From Treponema sp. (GTDB taxonomy: Bacteria; Spirochaetota; Spirochaetia; Treponematales; Treponemataceae): a stretch of DNA of 64,000 nucleotides. The stretch lies in assembly GCA_017940255.1 (NCBI GenBank), contig JAGAZB010000054.1, forward strand, positions 62,001-126,000, read 5' to 3'. The notes beneath the pieces were generated by a model. That model did not search any database and was not told the origin of the DNA. It saw only the letters and a list, made by a program, of their open reading frames with translations. This document shows, in pieces, positions 1 to 9,039 of this stretch (position 1 is its first letter; every line of letters starts with the position of its first letter). Made by a program: the position numbers and the translations under genes.

Positions 1-1287
1 TACAGAAGCATCCGGAATCTTTCCTTCATAATATTTATTTACAAATAAAAGTGTGCGGTTTACAAGGTTACCCAAGTTACCAATCAGTTCGCCGTTAAGC
101 TTTTCCATAAAGTCTTTCCAAGTAAACTGATAGTCCTGCTTTTCCGGGCGGTTATAGAAAATGTAGAAACGCCATGCATCAGCAGGAATTCCAGACTCGA
201 TAGCATCCGAACCAAATACACCAACACCAAGACTCTTAGAGAACTTTCCGTCTTCGTAGTTTAAGAACTCAGTAGAAGACATATGATGAAGTTTTGTCCA
301 CTCGTGAGGAGAACCAAGCATTGTAGAAGGGAAAATTACAGTGTGGAAAGGAATATTGTCTTTACCAATAAACTGGAAGAGATCAACCTTTGGCTTATTC
401 TTTCCTTCTTCCGATTCACTTGGAATCCACCAGCTCTTCCAGTCAAAGCTCTGCTTACCGGCCTTTACAAGTTCATCAGCCAGCTGCTTTGTGATTGAAA
501 TATATCCGATTGGTGCATTGAACCAAACATAAAATACCTTGTTTTCATAACCAGGCTTTGGAACAGGAATACCCCACTTAAGGTCGCGGGTAATTGCACG
601 TTCCTGAAGACCATCACGAATCCATGCCTTAGTCATGTTGATAGCATTATCTGCCCAGCGGCCTTCAACACTAGCCTTTTCCATCCATTCGTTGAGTTTG
701 CCGCTCATTGCAGGAAGGTCTATGTAAAGGTGTTTTGTTTCGCGAACTTCTGGAGTTCCACCACATGTATGACAGCGAGGTTCTTTAAGTTCAGTAGGAT
801 CAAGCAGTGAACCACACTTATCGCACTGGTCACCGCGGGCCTTTTCGTATCCGCACTTAGGACAGGTTCCGTCAACATAGCGGTCTGCAAGGAACATATT
901 ACAGTGTGGACAGAAAAGCTGCTTGTTTACATGCTCGTGAATGAGGCCGGCCTTGTCCAGGTCGTTGAAAAGCGACTGGGTAATTTCAGTACACTGCTCG
1001 TTTGAAGTGCGGCCGAATTTATCAAAATCAATTTTGAACCACTCATAGATTTTTGTGTGCTCGCCATAGTAGTGGTCGCAGAGAGAGCGAGGGTCTGTTT
1101 TTTCTTCAAGAGCCTTAGTTTCGGTTGCGGTACCGTATTCATCTACACCGCAGATGTAAAGAGTGTCGTAACCACGGCTGCGGCAAAAGCGCGCAAAAAC
1201 ATCGCCCGAAAGCGACTGAATTATATTTCCCAAATGTGGAATGTTATTAACGTAAGGTAAAGCTGCTGTGATAAGTCGTCTGTTCAT
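1..1287 (-). CDS. metG: Methionyl-tRNA synthetase (3' end outside window)
   Basis: Class I aminoacyl-tRNA synthetase that charges tRNA-Met with methionine in the cytosol. The first 429 codons are present and the frame runs off the left edge, so the anticodon-binding C-terminus is not visible. The HIGH-type signature reads HLGN at residues 18-21 and the KMSKS-type loop reads KFSKS near residue 350. Four CxxC pairs at about 126, 142, 155 and 172 form the double zinc knuckle of the MetG1 type. The ATG at 1287 gives the canonical N-terminus beginning MNRRLITAALPYVN. It is transcribed divergently from the papain-like gene to its right. Identification is firm. Confidence 0.97.
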   Translation of the reverse strand, partial: MNRRLITAALPYVNNIPHLGNIIQSLSGDVFARFCRSRGYDTLYICGVDEYGTATETKALEEKTDPRSLCDHYYGEHTKIYEWFKIDFDKFGRTSNEQCTEITQSLFNDLDKAGLIHEHVNKQLFCPHCNMFLADRYVDGTCPKCGYEKARGDQCDKCGSLLDPTELKEPRCHTCGGTPEVRETKHLYIDLPAMSGKLNEWMEKASVEGRWADNAINMTKAWIRDGLQERAITRDLKWGIPVPKPGYENKVFYVWFNAPIGYISITKQLADELVKAGKQSFDWKSWWIPSESEEGKNKPKVDLFQFIGKDNIPFHTVIFPSTMLGSPHEWTKLHHMSSTEFLNYEDGKFSKSLGVGVFGSDAIESGIPADAWRFYIFYNRPEKQDYQFTWKDFMEKLNGELIGNLGNLVNRTLLFVNKYYEGKIPDASV

Positions 1288-1387
1288 TTTTTCCTCAAAA
1301 TCAATAAAAATAATTAAATCATTATATAGAAAAAATAACTTGTTTTCAATTCTGCTTTTCATATTTCTGCTTTTCATATTATTTTAT

Positions 1388-1405
1388 CTGCTATATACTT
1401 CAAGC
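1388..1405 (+). promoter_or_regulatory. Leaderless-type promoter of the papain-like gene
   Basis: A TGcTATATA/TATACT element (1389-1399) ends 6-8 nt before the ATG at 1406, and no Shine-Dalgarno lies between. This matches the architecture found before several other genes in the window and implies a transcript that begins at or next to the start codon. Confidence 0.45.
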
Positions 1406-2290
1406 ATGCAAAAATACAGTAAGCTTCCATTAGCCTTTCTAAAAAAAGAATTAAAAACACTGGAAAAAAGTTACGAACAATTCAAGGAAATCTACGACTA
1501 TTTTCATTCTGAAGCACTTGGCATAAAAAACGAAGAAATAGACAAAAAGCTTGAACTTCCAAAGGATAATTACAAATATATTTTTATAAGATTATATGAC
1601 CCGGTTTACAAGGATAATCTGCCGGCCGAACTTTTGAAAAAAGGACAGTATCTGACAAACACAACAAAAATCCCCGCCGCACACGCAGCAATTGGTTTTG
1701 ATTTATCAGATGAATTTTATGGACTTACCGTTGGTGGTGATTACTATTTAAAAAAAGAAGTTTGCAGCAACCCCGAAAGCTGTTCATATTTTCAAACCTG
1801 CGACGCAAAAAAGTCTTTTCACTACACTTATGCCATAAAAGTAAGGCCGGAAGAATACGAAGCCGCAAAAGAAAAAACGCTGGCTTATTATAATTCTCAG
1901 GAAGTAAAATATGCAGTTTTACATAACTTTCCTGTTTCACTTTATTGTATAAAGAAAAAAATGAATCTTCCCGATTTGCCAAAGCTTCCAATTTCTGCAG
2001 AACATCGGGAATTTCTTGTTAATCTAAAAAAATCGCTAAGAGCCTACAAGCAGTTCAAAGAAAAAGACCGTTTTGTCTGTTCAACCTTCTGCAGTTATAT
2101 TCTGCTCACCTGTATACCCCGCATTGCCCTTTATTTCTGCGAGCGTGATTTCAGTTATGATTATATCACACCAAGCGAGCTTTCCATGTTACCCGGCATG
2201 AAGTTTCTTTTTTCAGGAAACTGGCTGGACTTCAAAAAAGATGCAGCCGCTTTTGCAAAAGAAAATCCAGATTTTGAAAGCTACCTGTAA
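1406..2290 (+). CDS. Permuted NlpC/P60 (YiiX/YebB-like) papain-fold protein
   Basis: Probable cysteine peptidase or amidase of the circularly permuted papain-like superfamily, in which the catalytic His precedes the Cys. The His motif reads HAAIGFD about 90 residues in and the Cys motif reads FVCSTFCSYIL about 215 residues in. A cysteine-rich loop (C-S-N-P-E-S-C then C-D) lies between. I chose ATG 1406 because a -10-like box sits 6-8 nt upstream. The frame is open back to a GTG at 1268, and the upstream T-rich stretch would encode a strongly hydrophobic segment, so a longer membrane-anchored form cannot be excluded. That longer form would overlap the metG start. Family assignment rests on motif order only; the substrate is unknown. 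Confidence 0.6.
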   Translation: MQKYSKLPLAFLKKELKTLEKSYEQFKEIYDYFHSEALGIKNEEIDKKLELPKDNYKYIFIRLYDPVYKDNLPAELLKKGQYLTNTTKIPAAHAAIGFDLSDEFYGLTVGGDYYLKKEVCSNPESCSYFQTCDAKKSFHYTYAIKVRPEEYEAAKEKTLAYYNSQEVKYAVLHNFPVSLYCIKKKMNLPDLPKLPISAEHREFLVNLKKSLRAYKQFKEKDRFVCSTFCSYILLTCIPRIALYFCERDFSYDYITPSELSMLPGMKFLFSGNWLDFKKDAAAFAKENPDFESYL

Positions 2291-2311
2291 ACGGCCCCAG
2301 AACTGTCCCAG

Positions 2312-3136
2312 CTAGGCTTTAATTCCGCCCCGGGAAACACCGCTGATAATATACTTTCTTGCAATAAGGAAAAGCACAATCATAGGAAGGATGATTACAG
2401 AGGATGCCGCCATGAGCAATTCCTGAAAGGAGCCGCCTTCGTTGGTAAAAACCTGCAGACCGTAAGGCAGAGTCCTTGAGCGCAGGTCTGCAGTAATGTA
2501 GAGCGGCCAGATAAAGGAGTTCCAGGAAGAAAGAGCATTCAAAAGAAGGATTGTAAACAAAGAAGGCTTTGCCATTGGAACAAGAATGCGCCACAAATAC
2601 ATCCAGTTGGAAGCCCCGTCTATTCTTGCCGAATAATAAAGGCTGTCCGAAACTGTGTCAAAAAAGTTTCGCAGAATGTAAGTATAAAAAATACTGCTCA
2701 CAAAAGGCAAAACCAGAGCCGGAATTGTATTAAAAAGATGAAGTTTTACAATCGTAGTGTAATTTGTGATAATCAGCATTTCAAATGGAATCATCATCAA
2801 ACTTAAAAGAATAGAAAAAATGATTTCCTTTCCCGGAAACTTTAATCGGGAAAAAGCAAAAGCACCTAAAATAGAAGTTGTAGTTGTAGTAAGAACAGAA
2901 AGAATCATTACAACCACCGAATTTAAAAAGTAACGACCGAACGGAGCCATCTTAAAGGCTTTTGAAAAATTTATAAAAGACCAGTGTGAAGGCAAAAGTT
3001 TTGGCGGAAACATAATGATTTCTGCAGGACTCTTAAAAGCGCCCATAATCATCCAGAGAAAAGGGAAAATCATCACAAATGCGCCAAGAGTTAAGAAGAT
3101 ATAAAGACTTATTTTTTTTAGTATTTTTCCAATCAT
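2312..3136 (-). CDS. Sugar ABC transporter permease (MalG/UgpE type)
   Basis: Inner-membrane permease of a CUT1-family carbohydrate importer. The 274-residue protein has an N-terminal membrane segment, a typical periplasmic P-loop region and several further membrane spans. The cytoplasmic EAA loop that docks on the ATPase reads YYSARIDGAS followed by WRILVPMAKP near residue 190. It is the last gene of a four-gene operon (binding protein, ATPase, two permeases). A 62-bp gap holding a short palindromic repeat separates it from the preceding permease, whereas the other operon gaps are about 10 bp. The transported sugar cannot be read from the sequence. Confidence 0.93.
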   Translation of the reverse strand: MIGKILKKISLYIFLTLGAFVMIFPFLWMIMGAFKSPAEIIMFPPKLLPSHWSFINFSKAFKMAPFGRYFLNSVVVMILSVLTTTTTSILGAFAFSRLKFPGKEIIFSILLSLMMIPFEMLIITNYTTIVKLHLFNTIPALVLPFVSSIFYTYILRNFFDTVSDSLYYSARIDGASNWMYLWRILVPMAKPSLFTILLLNALSSWNSFIWPLYITADLRSRTLPYGLQVFTNEGGSFQELLMAASSVIILPMIVLFLIARKYIISGVSRGGIKA

Positions 3137-3139
3137 AAA

Positions 3140-3195
3140 AGCCCTCTACATACTGTAATCGTCCGGTTTAACAGGTCAAGCCGTGGAATGACAAA
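3140..3195. repeat. Degenerate GGTCAAGCC-type palindromic repeat
   Basis: The gap between the two permease genes contains a GTCCGG...GGTCAAGCCG...AATGACAA sequence. It resembles the paired palindromes at 7225-7284, so it is probably a decayed copy of the same intergenic repeat inserted in an operon. Confidence 0.4.
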
Positions 3196-3198
3196 AAC

Positions 3199-4107
3199 CT
3201 ATTTTATCCCCTTAAGCTTCATGCGTTTTTTTATAAAAAGCTGAATAAGTGTAAAAATCATAACACAGAAAAAGAGAATTACAGCCGCAGCAGCCGCATA
3301 GCCGTACTTTCGTTTTTCCATCATTGCATAGCGGATATAATAAACCACTGTGTAAAGATTGTAATAAGGCCCGGGCTTTGCATTAAAAAGCGGGAAAAGC
3401 TCACTAAAAACCTTAAAACATGAAATTGTATTGATTATAGAAACCAGAAAAATTGTAGGAGAAAGGAGCGGCACTGTAATTCTAAAAAAGATTCTTACAG
3501 AACGGGCACCATCCACACGGGCCGCAGTATAATAAAGTTCATTTATATTCTGCAGGCCAGAAATTAAAAGAATGATTGTAAAAGGCAGAATATTCCAGAT
3601 TCCAAAGATTACCAGAGCCGGGAGCGACCAGCGGGAATCTGTAAGCCAGCCAATTTTTTCTATGCCGAATTTCGAAAGAATAAAATTGATTACACCATAC
3701 TGCTGGTTATACATAAAGCGCCAGATTAAGCCTACGGCCGTAACCGAAGTAACCAGTGGCATAAAAAAGGCAGTCTGAAAAATCCAGATACCTTTAATTT
3801 TTGAATTAAGCAAAGTTGCAAAAACAACCGCAAGAGCTGTACTGATTGGAACCACAAAAAGCACATACAAAACTGTATTTTTTAATGCAGAGCGGAATTT
3901 TTCATCAGAAAGCACCTTTGCATAATTATCAAAGCTAACAGAATCAAAAGTACCGCGCAAAGCATTGTAATTTTTCAAAAAGGAAAGAAGAAATACATTA
4001 ATTATAGGATAAATGATAAATACTGCGGCGAATACTAAAAAAGGCATAAGATAAAGCCATGGCTCACCCGCTTCAAAAAATCTTCTGTGCTTTTCTGAAT
4101 ACTTCAT
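3199..4107 (-). CDS. Sugar ABC transporter permease (MalF/UgpA type)
   Basis: Partner permease of the same CUT1 importer, 302 residues with six predicted membrane spans. The EAA loop reads YYTAARVDGARS then FFRITVPLLSP near residue 200. The N-terminus (PWLYLMPFLVFAAVFIIYP) is characteristic of the UgpA/MalF-like short form that lacks the large MalF periplasmic domain. It starts 9 bp after the ATPase gene, so the genes are almost certainly translated from one mRNA. Confidence 0.93.
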   Translation of the reverse strand: MKYSEKHRRFFEAGEPWLYLMPFLVFAAVFIIYPIINVFLLSFLKNYNALRGTFDSVSFDNYAKVLSDEKFRSALKNTVLYVLFVVPISTALAVVFATLLNSKIKGIWIFQTAFFMPLVTSVTAVGLIWRFMYNQQYGVINFILSKFGIEKIGWLTDSRWSLPALVIFGIWNILPFTIILLISGLQNINELYYTAARVDGARSVRIFFRITVPLLSPTIFLVSIINTISCFKVFSELFPLFNAKPGPYYNLYTVVYYIRYAMMEKRKYGYAAAAAVILFFCVMIFTLIQLFIKKRMKLKGIK

Positions 4108-4116
4108 CTGAAAATC

Positions 4117-5112
4117 CTAATTAAGTCGCAGGCCCGTGGTCTTATCAAAAACAAAGACACCTTTTTTTCTAAAACCAAGTCCAATTTTCTGCCCCAGTGA
4201 TAATTCTACATCAGATGGAAGAATTACACGAACACCGTCCATTCCGCCAAGCCTTACATAAACAATGCGCTCTTTTCCCAAAAGCGAGATTCTAAGTACC
4301 TCTGCTTCGTAATCATCTGCAAGCATAAAAGCTTCTGGACGAACATATAAAACTTTATTCTGTTCAAAACCAGCCCAAGCGGCATCTTCAAATACATTTA
4401 CAGGAGGATTTCCCAAAAAGTCGGCAGCAAAACGGCAGTTAGGATTATCATAAAGTTCCTGACTCAAGCCCCCCTGCACAAAAAGGCCCTCTTTCATAAG
4501 GATAATGCTGTCAGAAATAGACATTGCTTCTTCCTGGTCATGGGTAACAAAAACAGTAGTAACACCGGTTTCCTGCTGAATTCTGCGGATTTCTTCCCGC
4601 ATTTCAAGGCGCAGTCTTGCATCCAGATTAGAAAGCGGTTCATCCATCAAAAGTAACTTAGGATTTTTTACAAGGGCACGGGCAATTGCAACCCGCTGCT
4701 GCTGGCCACCGGAAAGTTCCCCCGGATAACGCTTCATAAGTGCGTCTACATGAACAAGATTTGCAATGCGTTCAGCCCGCTCAAGCCGCTCTTTACGTGG
4801 AACTTTCTGCACTTCCAGAGGAAAGCAGATATTATCGCAGACAGTCATATGAGGATAAAGAGCGTAATTTTGAAAAACCATGCCTATATCCCGGCGGTCT
4901 GCAGGCAGTTTAGTAACTTCTTTATCATCAAAATAAATATGCCCTTCGGTAACATCTGTAATTCCGCAGAGCATATTCAGCAGAGTAGATTTTCCGCAGC
5001 CGGAAGGCCCCAAAAGACAAATTAAAGAACCATCCGGCAAAGTTGCGGAAAAATTATTTACGGCCACAGTATGACCGAACTTTTTAGTCAGATTTTCCAG
5101 CCGTATTTGCAT
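4117..5112 (-). CDS. Sugar ABC transporter ATPase (UgpC/MalK/MsmK type)
   Basis: Cytoplasmic ATPase that powers the neighbouring permeases. Walker A reads GPSGCGKST near residue 36, the signature reads LSGGQQQR, Walker B reads [12 protein letters not shown], and the H-loop lies in [12 protein letters not shown]-terminal TOBE/OB-type regulatory region follows residue 235, as in MalK. The length of 331 is slightly below the usual 360. ATPases of this family often serve several importers. It lies 13 bp after the binding-protein gene. Confidence 0.95.
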   Translation of the reverse strand: MQIRLENLTKKFGHTVAVNNFSATLPDGSLICLLGPSGCGKSTLLNMLCGITDVTEGHIYFDDKEVTKLPADRRDIGMVFQNYALYPHMTVCDNICFPLEVQKVPRKERLERAERIANLVHVDALMKRYPGELSGGQQQRVAIARALVKNPKLLLMDEPLSNLDARLRLEMREEIRRIQQETGVTTVFVTHDQEEAMSISDSIILMKEGLFVQGGLSQELYDNPNCRFAADFLGNPPVNVFEDAAWAGFEQNKVLYVRPEAFMLADDYEAEVLRISLLGKERIVYVRLGGMDGVRVILPSDVELSLGQKIGLGFRKKGVFVFDKTTGLRLN

Positions 5113-5125
5113 AAATCATTCCAGA

Positions 5126-6397
5126 TTAGTCTGAAAGAGCCTCGTTACAATCTTTAATTGCAGCTTCAGCAGCTTCTTTTGCAGACATCTTGTTGTCAAC
5201 AACATTGTTCAAATATTCAACAAGAATATTGCGAATCTGTGAACCGCCGTGAACGTTAGGGAAAGAACCAGAAACAGGAAGATTTGCCTGAACAGCTGGA
5301 AGTGCAGAAGAAGCTGGAAGATTATTGATGTAATTTTTATAATCTTCGTTCTTTTCTGTAGTTCCATAAGGAGAAAGAGCTGAGTTAGCCTTTGCCCATC
5401 CGCCATTCATTTCTGGAGAAAGGAAGAATTTAACAAATTCGTAAGCACCACGGTCAACCTTTGCATTTCTTGCAAGGAAGATTGGACCACGGTTCCAGCC
5501 AGTATAGAATGAACGTCCGCTAGAAGAAGAAATCCAAGGAGCAATTCCAAGTTCACCTGTAAGCATTGTAATATACTGATCATTTACACAAGAACCAGAG
5601 AATGAAGCTACAGCACCAGTTGCCAAATCTTCTGATGAATATTTACCAACAGTGTTGAATTCAAAATAACCTTTTTTACAACATTCAGCATACCAGTCAT
5701 AAATTTCTGCAAGCTGATCAGCAGTAAACTGCACTTTCTTTGTTGCTACATCAATATAGCCATAATCACGCTGCATAAGAATCATCTGAATATTGTCGAT
5801 AAGACCATCTGAATGGAAACCAGGAATACCCTTCTTTTCATAAATAGTCTTACAAACTGCTTCAAGCTGATCCCAATCAGCAGGAGGATTCAAACCAAGT
5901 TCATCAAAAATGGCTTTGTTATAGAAAAATACAGGACCTGTTGTACAACCAGGCAGATAGTAAATTCCACCGTTTTCAAAGCCCTTTACATCAGTCTGCA
6001 TTGCTTCTGGCAAAGAAGCAATAATATCCTGCATTGTTGTATCGCCCTTCTTTACATCTTCAGCAATATATTTTTTGATATCAACAGCAAGACCTTCTTT
6101 TGCATAATCAACAGCAGTTGAACCATAGTTAAAAATAATGCTTGGACCAATTTTATTTGCAACAGCATTGTAAACTGTATCAGCAAAACCTGAATAATCC
6201 TGAGCAAGAACTTTTACTTCATACTTTTCCTGAGAAGCATTGAACTTTTCAGCGGCAGAAATAAGATATTCCTGCTGGCTTCCGTTATAAGTGTGCCAGA
6301 TTTCTACAGTAATTTTCTGAGAGGCATTTTTTGAACAGCCAGTCAACAAAAGTCCGGCAGCCATAATTGACAATACAAATGATTTGATTTTTTTCAT
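5126..6397 (-). CDS. Sugar-binding lipoprotein of the ABC importer (UgpB-like)
   Basis: Extracytoplasmic solute-binding protein, family 1, which delivers a sugar or glycerophosphodiester to the permeases. A lipoprotein signal ends in LLTGC, so mature Cys is near residue 21 and the protein is lipid-anchored. The mature part has the family's EIWHTYNGSQQEYL start and a Trp-rich ligand region. The frame is open 33 codons further upstream, but the ATG at 6397 has an AGGAG Shine-Dalgarno and begins the signal peptide, so it is the start used here. It is first in a four-gene operon and preceded by a good promoter and a long leader. Confidence 0.93.
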   Translation of the reverse strand: MKKIKSFVLSIMAAGLLLTGCSKNASQKITVEIWHTYNGSQQEYLISAAEKFNASQEKYEVKVLAQDYSGFADTVYNAVANKIGPSIIFNYGSTAVDYAKEGLAVDIKKYIAEDVKKGDTTMQDIIASLPEAMQTDVKGFENGGIYYLPGCTTGPVFFYNKAIFDELGLNPPADWDQLEAVCKTIYEKKGIPGFHSDGLIDNIQMILMQRDYGYIDVATKKVQFTADQLAEIYDWYAECCKKGYFEFNTVGKYSSEDLATGAVASFSGSCVNDQYITMLTGELGIAPWISSSSGRSFYTGWNRGPIFLARNAKVDRGAYEFVKFFLSPEMNGGWAKANSALSPYGTTEKNEDYKNYINNLPASSALPAVQANLPVSGSFPNVHGGSQIRNILVEYLNNVVDNKMSAKEAAEAAIKDCNEALSD

Positions 6398-6540
6398 TAG
6401 ATACTCCTGTGTGAGTGCAAGCCCACTGGGGGCAGTTTTATTTTTTAGATCGCGTTGCCATCGTAACGGCAAGGAAAGTGATGTGGAGTTCATCACTGCG
6501 GATTTCTTGGGATTCTAGCATTTTAGGGGACTTTATTCAA
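6398..6540 (-). promoter_or_regulatory. Promoter and structured leader of the sugar ABC operon
   Basis: On the minus strand, TTGAAT (6535-6540) and TAGAAT (6512-6517) are separated by exactly 17 bp, and the -10 is preceded by TGC. The approximately 110-nt leader holds two inverted repeats, AGTGATG/CATCACT (6477-6497) and TTGCC/GGCAA (6455-6472). Either could be an operator or an RNA hairpin. No regulator gene lies next to the operon. Confidence 0.55.
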
Positions 6541-6552
6541 TAAAAATAAAAG

Positions 6553-6588
6553 CTAAAAAAATCCCCCTGCCAACGACAAGGGGATTTA
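6553..6588 (-). terminator. Rho-independent terminator after flgJ
   Basis: On the minus strand an AATCCCC/GGGGATT stem (arms 6580-6585 and 6561-6566) is followed by a run of U (6555-6560). It closes the flgF-flgG-flgJ operon. Confidence 0.8.
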
Positions 6589-6692
6589 ATAGATGTAAAT
6601 AAATTCAGAGGATTATATATAGAAAAGACGTTAAAAATAAACTTTTCATAAGAAAAGTTTATTTAGTCTTTACCTCTCAAAATTGTACAAAA

Positions 6693-7208
6693 TTATCCAA
6701 CCAAAGACAAATAAATCTGGTCTGCAAGACCAAAGCCTGCATTTTTTGTCATGGCAGTTGCATACTCATCATAGAGCATGTCTTCGTAAGTCTGGCGGGC
6801 AAAATCTGACTCGCCAGAGTGATGAACTGTTTTTCTCATTTCAGAAAGCATCTGCTTTACAAAATAGCTTTCCAGTTCCATAGATTTTTCGTAAAGTTCG
6901 CTTGTGCGGTCAATTAAAGAAGTTTTTACATGAGGATTAGCCTGATTTGCGGCGGCACCAGTTGGGCGACTGGCCTTATCAGCTTCAGATGTATATGTAC
7001 CACCAAATCCAGTAGTATACTCACCGTTCAGCCTGCCGTTTTCTGCAATCTGGCTGGAAGAAACAGTTCCCCGTCCTTCATTCTGAGCCTTAAAACGTTC
7101 AACAAGCTCAGAAAACTTTGCGCTTTCGCCGGAAGTACGGGCAGACTGCAAAGCCCCCTGCCCGCCAGTAATTCCGCTAAATGTATTTTGTACTAATCCT
7201 ACGTTCAT
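6693..7208 (-). CDS. flgJ: Flagellar rod-binding protein (FlgJ N-terminal domain only)
   Basis: Scaffold or cap for assembly of the flagellar rod in the periplasm. The C-terminal half carries the rod-binding domain, with YEKSMELESYFVKQMLSEMRKT near residues 107-130 and a closing GFGLADQIYLSL. The muramidase domain of enteric FlgJ is absent, which is normal in spirochaetes and many other bacteria. The first 90 residues are low in complexity and poorly conserved. It is the last gene of the flgF-flgG-flgJ operon, separated from flgG by 79 bp that holds two palindromic repeats. Confidence 0.85.
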   Translation of the reverse strand: MNVGLVQNTFSGITGGQGALQSARTSGESAKFSELVERFKAQNEGRGTVSSSQIAENGRLNGEYTTGFGGTYTSEADKASRPTGAAANQANPHVKTSLIDRTSELYEKSMELESYFVKQMLSEMRKTVHHSGESDFARQTYEDMLYDEYATAMTKNAGFGLADQIYLSLVG

Positions 7209-7224
7209 CTTTTCCCCTCAAAAG

Positions 7225-7284
7225 ATTATCGGGTCAAGCCCGATAATGACAAACACCTGTCATTGTCCGGCCCGACCGGACAAT
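7225..7284. repeat. Two adjacent palindromes between flgG and flgJ
   Basis: Two perfect 9-bp-arm palindromes sit side by side: ATTATCGGG/CCCGATAAT (7225-7247, spacer TCAAG) and ATTGTCCGG/CCGGACAAT (7262-7284, spacer CCCGA). The core resembles the GGGTCAAGCCC class of bacterial intergenic repeats. They would form hairpins in the flg mRNA. Confidence 0.7.
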
Positions 7285-7287
7285 CTA

Positions 7288-8085
7288 CTAAGCACGCTTC
7301 AAGTTCACTGCAGTCTGCAGCATAGTATCAGAAGTCTGCACAGCCTTAGAATTAAACTCATAAGCACGCTGAGCAACAATCATCTGAACCATTTCGTTTA
7401 CAACCGAAACGTTAGACATTTCCAAAAACTTGTGACGTGTATCACCAAAACCGTTATAACCAGGACGGCCGGCAATTGCTTCTCCACTAGCAGCAGTCAC
7501 CTTATAAAAATTGTCTCCGTCGGCCTGTAAACCGACCGGATTTGGGAAGCGATAAAGCTCAATCTGGCCAACTTCTACAGGGTCGTTACCACCATTAACC
7601 TTTACGGAAACCAAACCAGTCTGAGTAATGTTCAAAGTTGAAACATCATAACCTTCCGGTAAAATAATTTCCGGCATAACGCGCAAACCGCCGCTTGTTA
7701 CCAGCTGACCGTTTGAATCAACCTTAAAAGAACCGTCGCGGGTATAGGCATAGCTTCCGTCGTATTTCTGAACACGGAAGAAACCTTCACCGACAATAGC
7801 AAGGTCAGTATCAACACCAGTATTCTGCAAAGAACCCTGATTCATAATTCTCTGAGTTGCTCCCACCTTTACACCAGTTCCCTGCTGAATTCCCACAGGA
7901 GTAACTGTATCTTCTGTTGCAGGAGTTCCAGCAAGCTTAAGATTCTGGTAAACCAGGTCTTCAAATTCAAGGCGCTGCTGTTTGTAGCCGGTTGTATTTA
8001 CGTTTGAAAGGTTGTTTGAAATTGCATCTATATTTGACTGCTGGCCGTTCATTCCGGTAGCCGCTGTCCAAAGTGATCTTACCAT
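7288..8085 (-). CDS. flgG: Flagellar distal rod protein FlgG
   Basis: Distal rod subunit of the periplasmic flagellum. The N-terminal motif MVRSLWTAATGMNGQQSNID followed by ISNNLSNVNTTGYK and the C-terminal EMSNVSVVNEMVQMIVAQRAYEFNSK block are the diagnostic rod/hook signatures. The length of 265 fits FlgG. The gene follows flgF by 13 bp. FlgG and FlgF share the fold, but the C-terminal NVSVVNEMVQMIVAQRAYE block and the length favour FlgG here. Confidence 0.95.
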   Translation of the reverse strand: MVRSLWTAATGMNGQQSNIDAISNNLSNVNTTGYKQQRLEFEDLVYQNLKLAGTPATEDTVTPVGIQQGTGVKVGATQRIMNQGSLQNTGVDTDLAIVGEGFFRVQKYDGSYAYTRDGSFKVDSNGQLVTSGGLRVMPEIILPEGYDVSTLNITQTGLVSVKVNGGNDPVEVGQIELYRFPNPVGLQADGDNFYKVTAASGEAIAGRPGYNGFGDTRHKFLEMSNVSVVNEMVQMIVAQRAYEFNSKAVQTSDTMLQTAVNLKRA

Positions 8086-8098
8086 ACTAAGCTAACTC

Positions 8099-8896
8099 CT
8101 ATCTTAAAACGGCAACCTTCTGCCAGAGAGTGCCCATCATGCTGTCTTCAGAAGTAATGGTCTTCTGGTTTGCTTCGTAGGCACGGTTCACTTCAATCAT
8201 CTGAACCATTTCATTCACAACATTCACATTGCTGGTTTCTGTATAGCCCTGCATAAAGCGAGGTCTTTCTGCACCTTCGGCAATGTGAGCGGGACCAGAA
8301 ACTTCAGTTTCAATATAAAAAGAGTTTCCCATTTTTTTAAGGTAACGCTCGTTATCAAAGCGGACTACCTTAAAACGGTCAATTTCTCTACCGTCACGTT
8401 CTGTGCGGATAACGCCATCTTCGTTTACAGTAAAATGGTCATCATCAACATAAATATATCCATTTTCACCAAGAACAGGGTATCCGTCCTTAGTTTCCAA
8501 AATTCCTTCTTTTCCAATAAAAAAGTCACCGTTACGTGTGTAGCGCTCTCCCATTGGAGTTTCTACTACATAAAAACCTTTTCCGCTCAAGGCTGTATCT
8601 GTCTTTGTATTTGTGATTTTAAAAGACCCCTGAGAAAAATCGGTGTAATTTTCGTTTGTTTCTACACCAAGACCAAGTCTTCCAATAACTGGAGCAGCGT
8701 CTGCAGAACCAAATTCCATTTTATAAACGCCGTCTGCATTTGTGCGGCGAATCAGCAATTCTGGAAAATTCTTGCTGACTGTTACATCACGTTTATAACC
8801 TGCAGTATCTACATTGGCAAGATTGTTAGAAATTGCATCCAGGCGGTTTTGCTGGGCATTCATGCCAGAAGCACCTGTGTACCATCCTCGAATCAT
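8099..8896 (-). CDS. flgF: Flagellar proximal rod protein FlgF
   Basis: Rod protein of the FlgF/FlhO group, 265 residues from the chosen start. It begins MIRGWYTGASGMNAQQNRLD and carries ISNNLANVDTAGYK; the C-terminus reads SNVNVVNEMVQMIEVNRAYEANQK. The frame is open 14 codons further upstream, but ATG 8896 has a GGAGG Shine-Dalgarno at good distance and starts at the conserved position of the family. It heads the flgF-flgG-flgJ operon, with a possible sigma-28 promoter upstream. Confidence 0.92.
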   Translation of the reverse strand: MIRGWYTGASGMNAQQNRLDAISNNLANVDTAGYKRDVTVSKNFPELLIRRTNADGVYKMEFGSADAAPVIGRLGLGVETNENYTDFSQGSFKITNTKTDTALSGKGFYVVETPMGERYTRNGDFFIGKEGILETKDGYPVLGENGYIYVDDDHFTVNEDGVIRTERDGREIDRFKVVRFDNERYLKKMGNSFYIETEVSGPAHIAEGAERPRFMQGYTETSNVNVVNEMVQMIEVNRAYEANQKTITSEDSMMGTLWQKVAVLR

Positions 8897-8938
8897 ATTA
8901 TTATCATCCTCCATCTGATTGTAAGACTCTACTAGCAT

Positions 8939-9020
8939 TCAAGGTGGTAAAGCTAAAAAATGCTTTCGCATTTTTTTTAACGCTTTGCTATTTAACACCG
9001 GCCGCCAGCGGCCTTACACA
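8939..9020. repeat. Hairpin and GGCCGCTGGCGGCC-type repeat upstream of flgF
   Basis: This stretch contains an AAAAATGC/GCATTTTT hairpin and a GTGTAAGGCCGCTGGCGGCC palindrome (minus strand) at about 8996-9019. Nearly the same GTGTAAGGCC-CTGGCGGCC string occurs on the plus strand at 21091-21113, so it is a dispersed repeat. Confidence 0.55.
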
Positions 9021-9039
9021 TTCTTTACATCTATTTTTA

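Noticed and set aside
1268..1405. N-terminal membrane segment of the papain-like protein
   Set aside because: Not fully excluded, but the hydrophobic stretch is a translation of T-rich DNA that also contains the -10-like box, and the longer form would overlap the metG start.
8285..8935. 216-codon plus-strand frame opposite flgF
   Set aside because: Antisense to a well-conserved rod gene, without a Shine-Dalgarno or recognisable motif.
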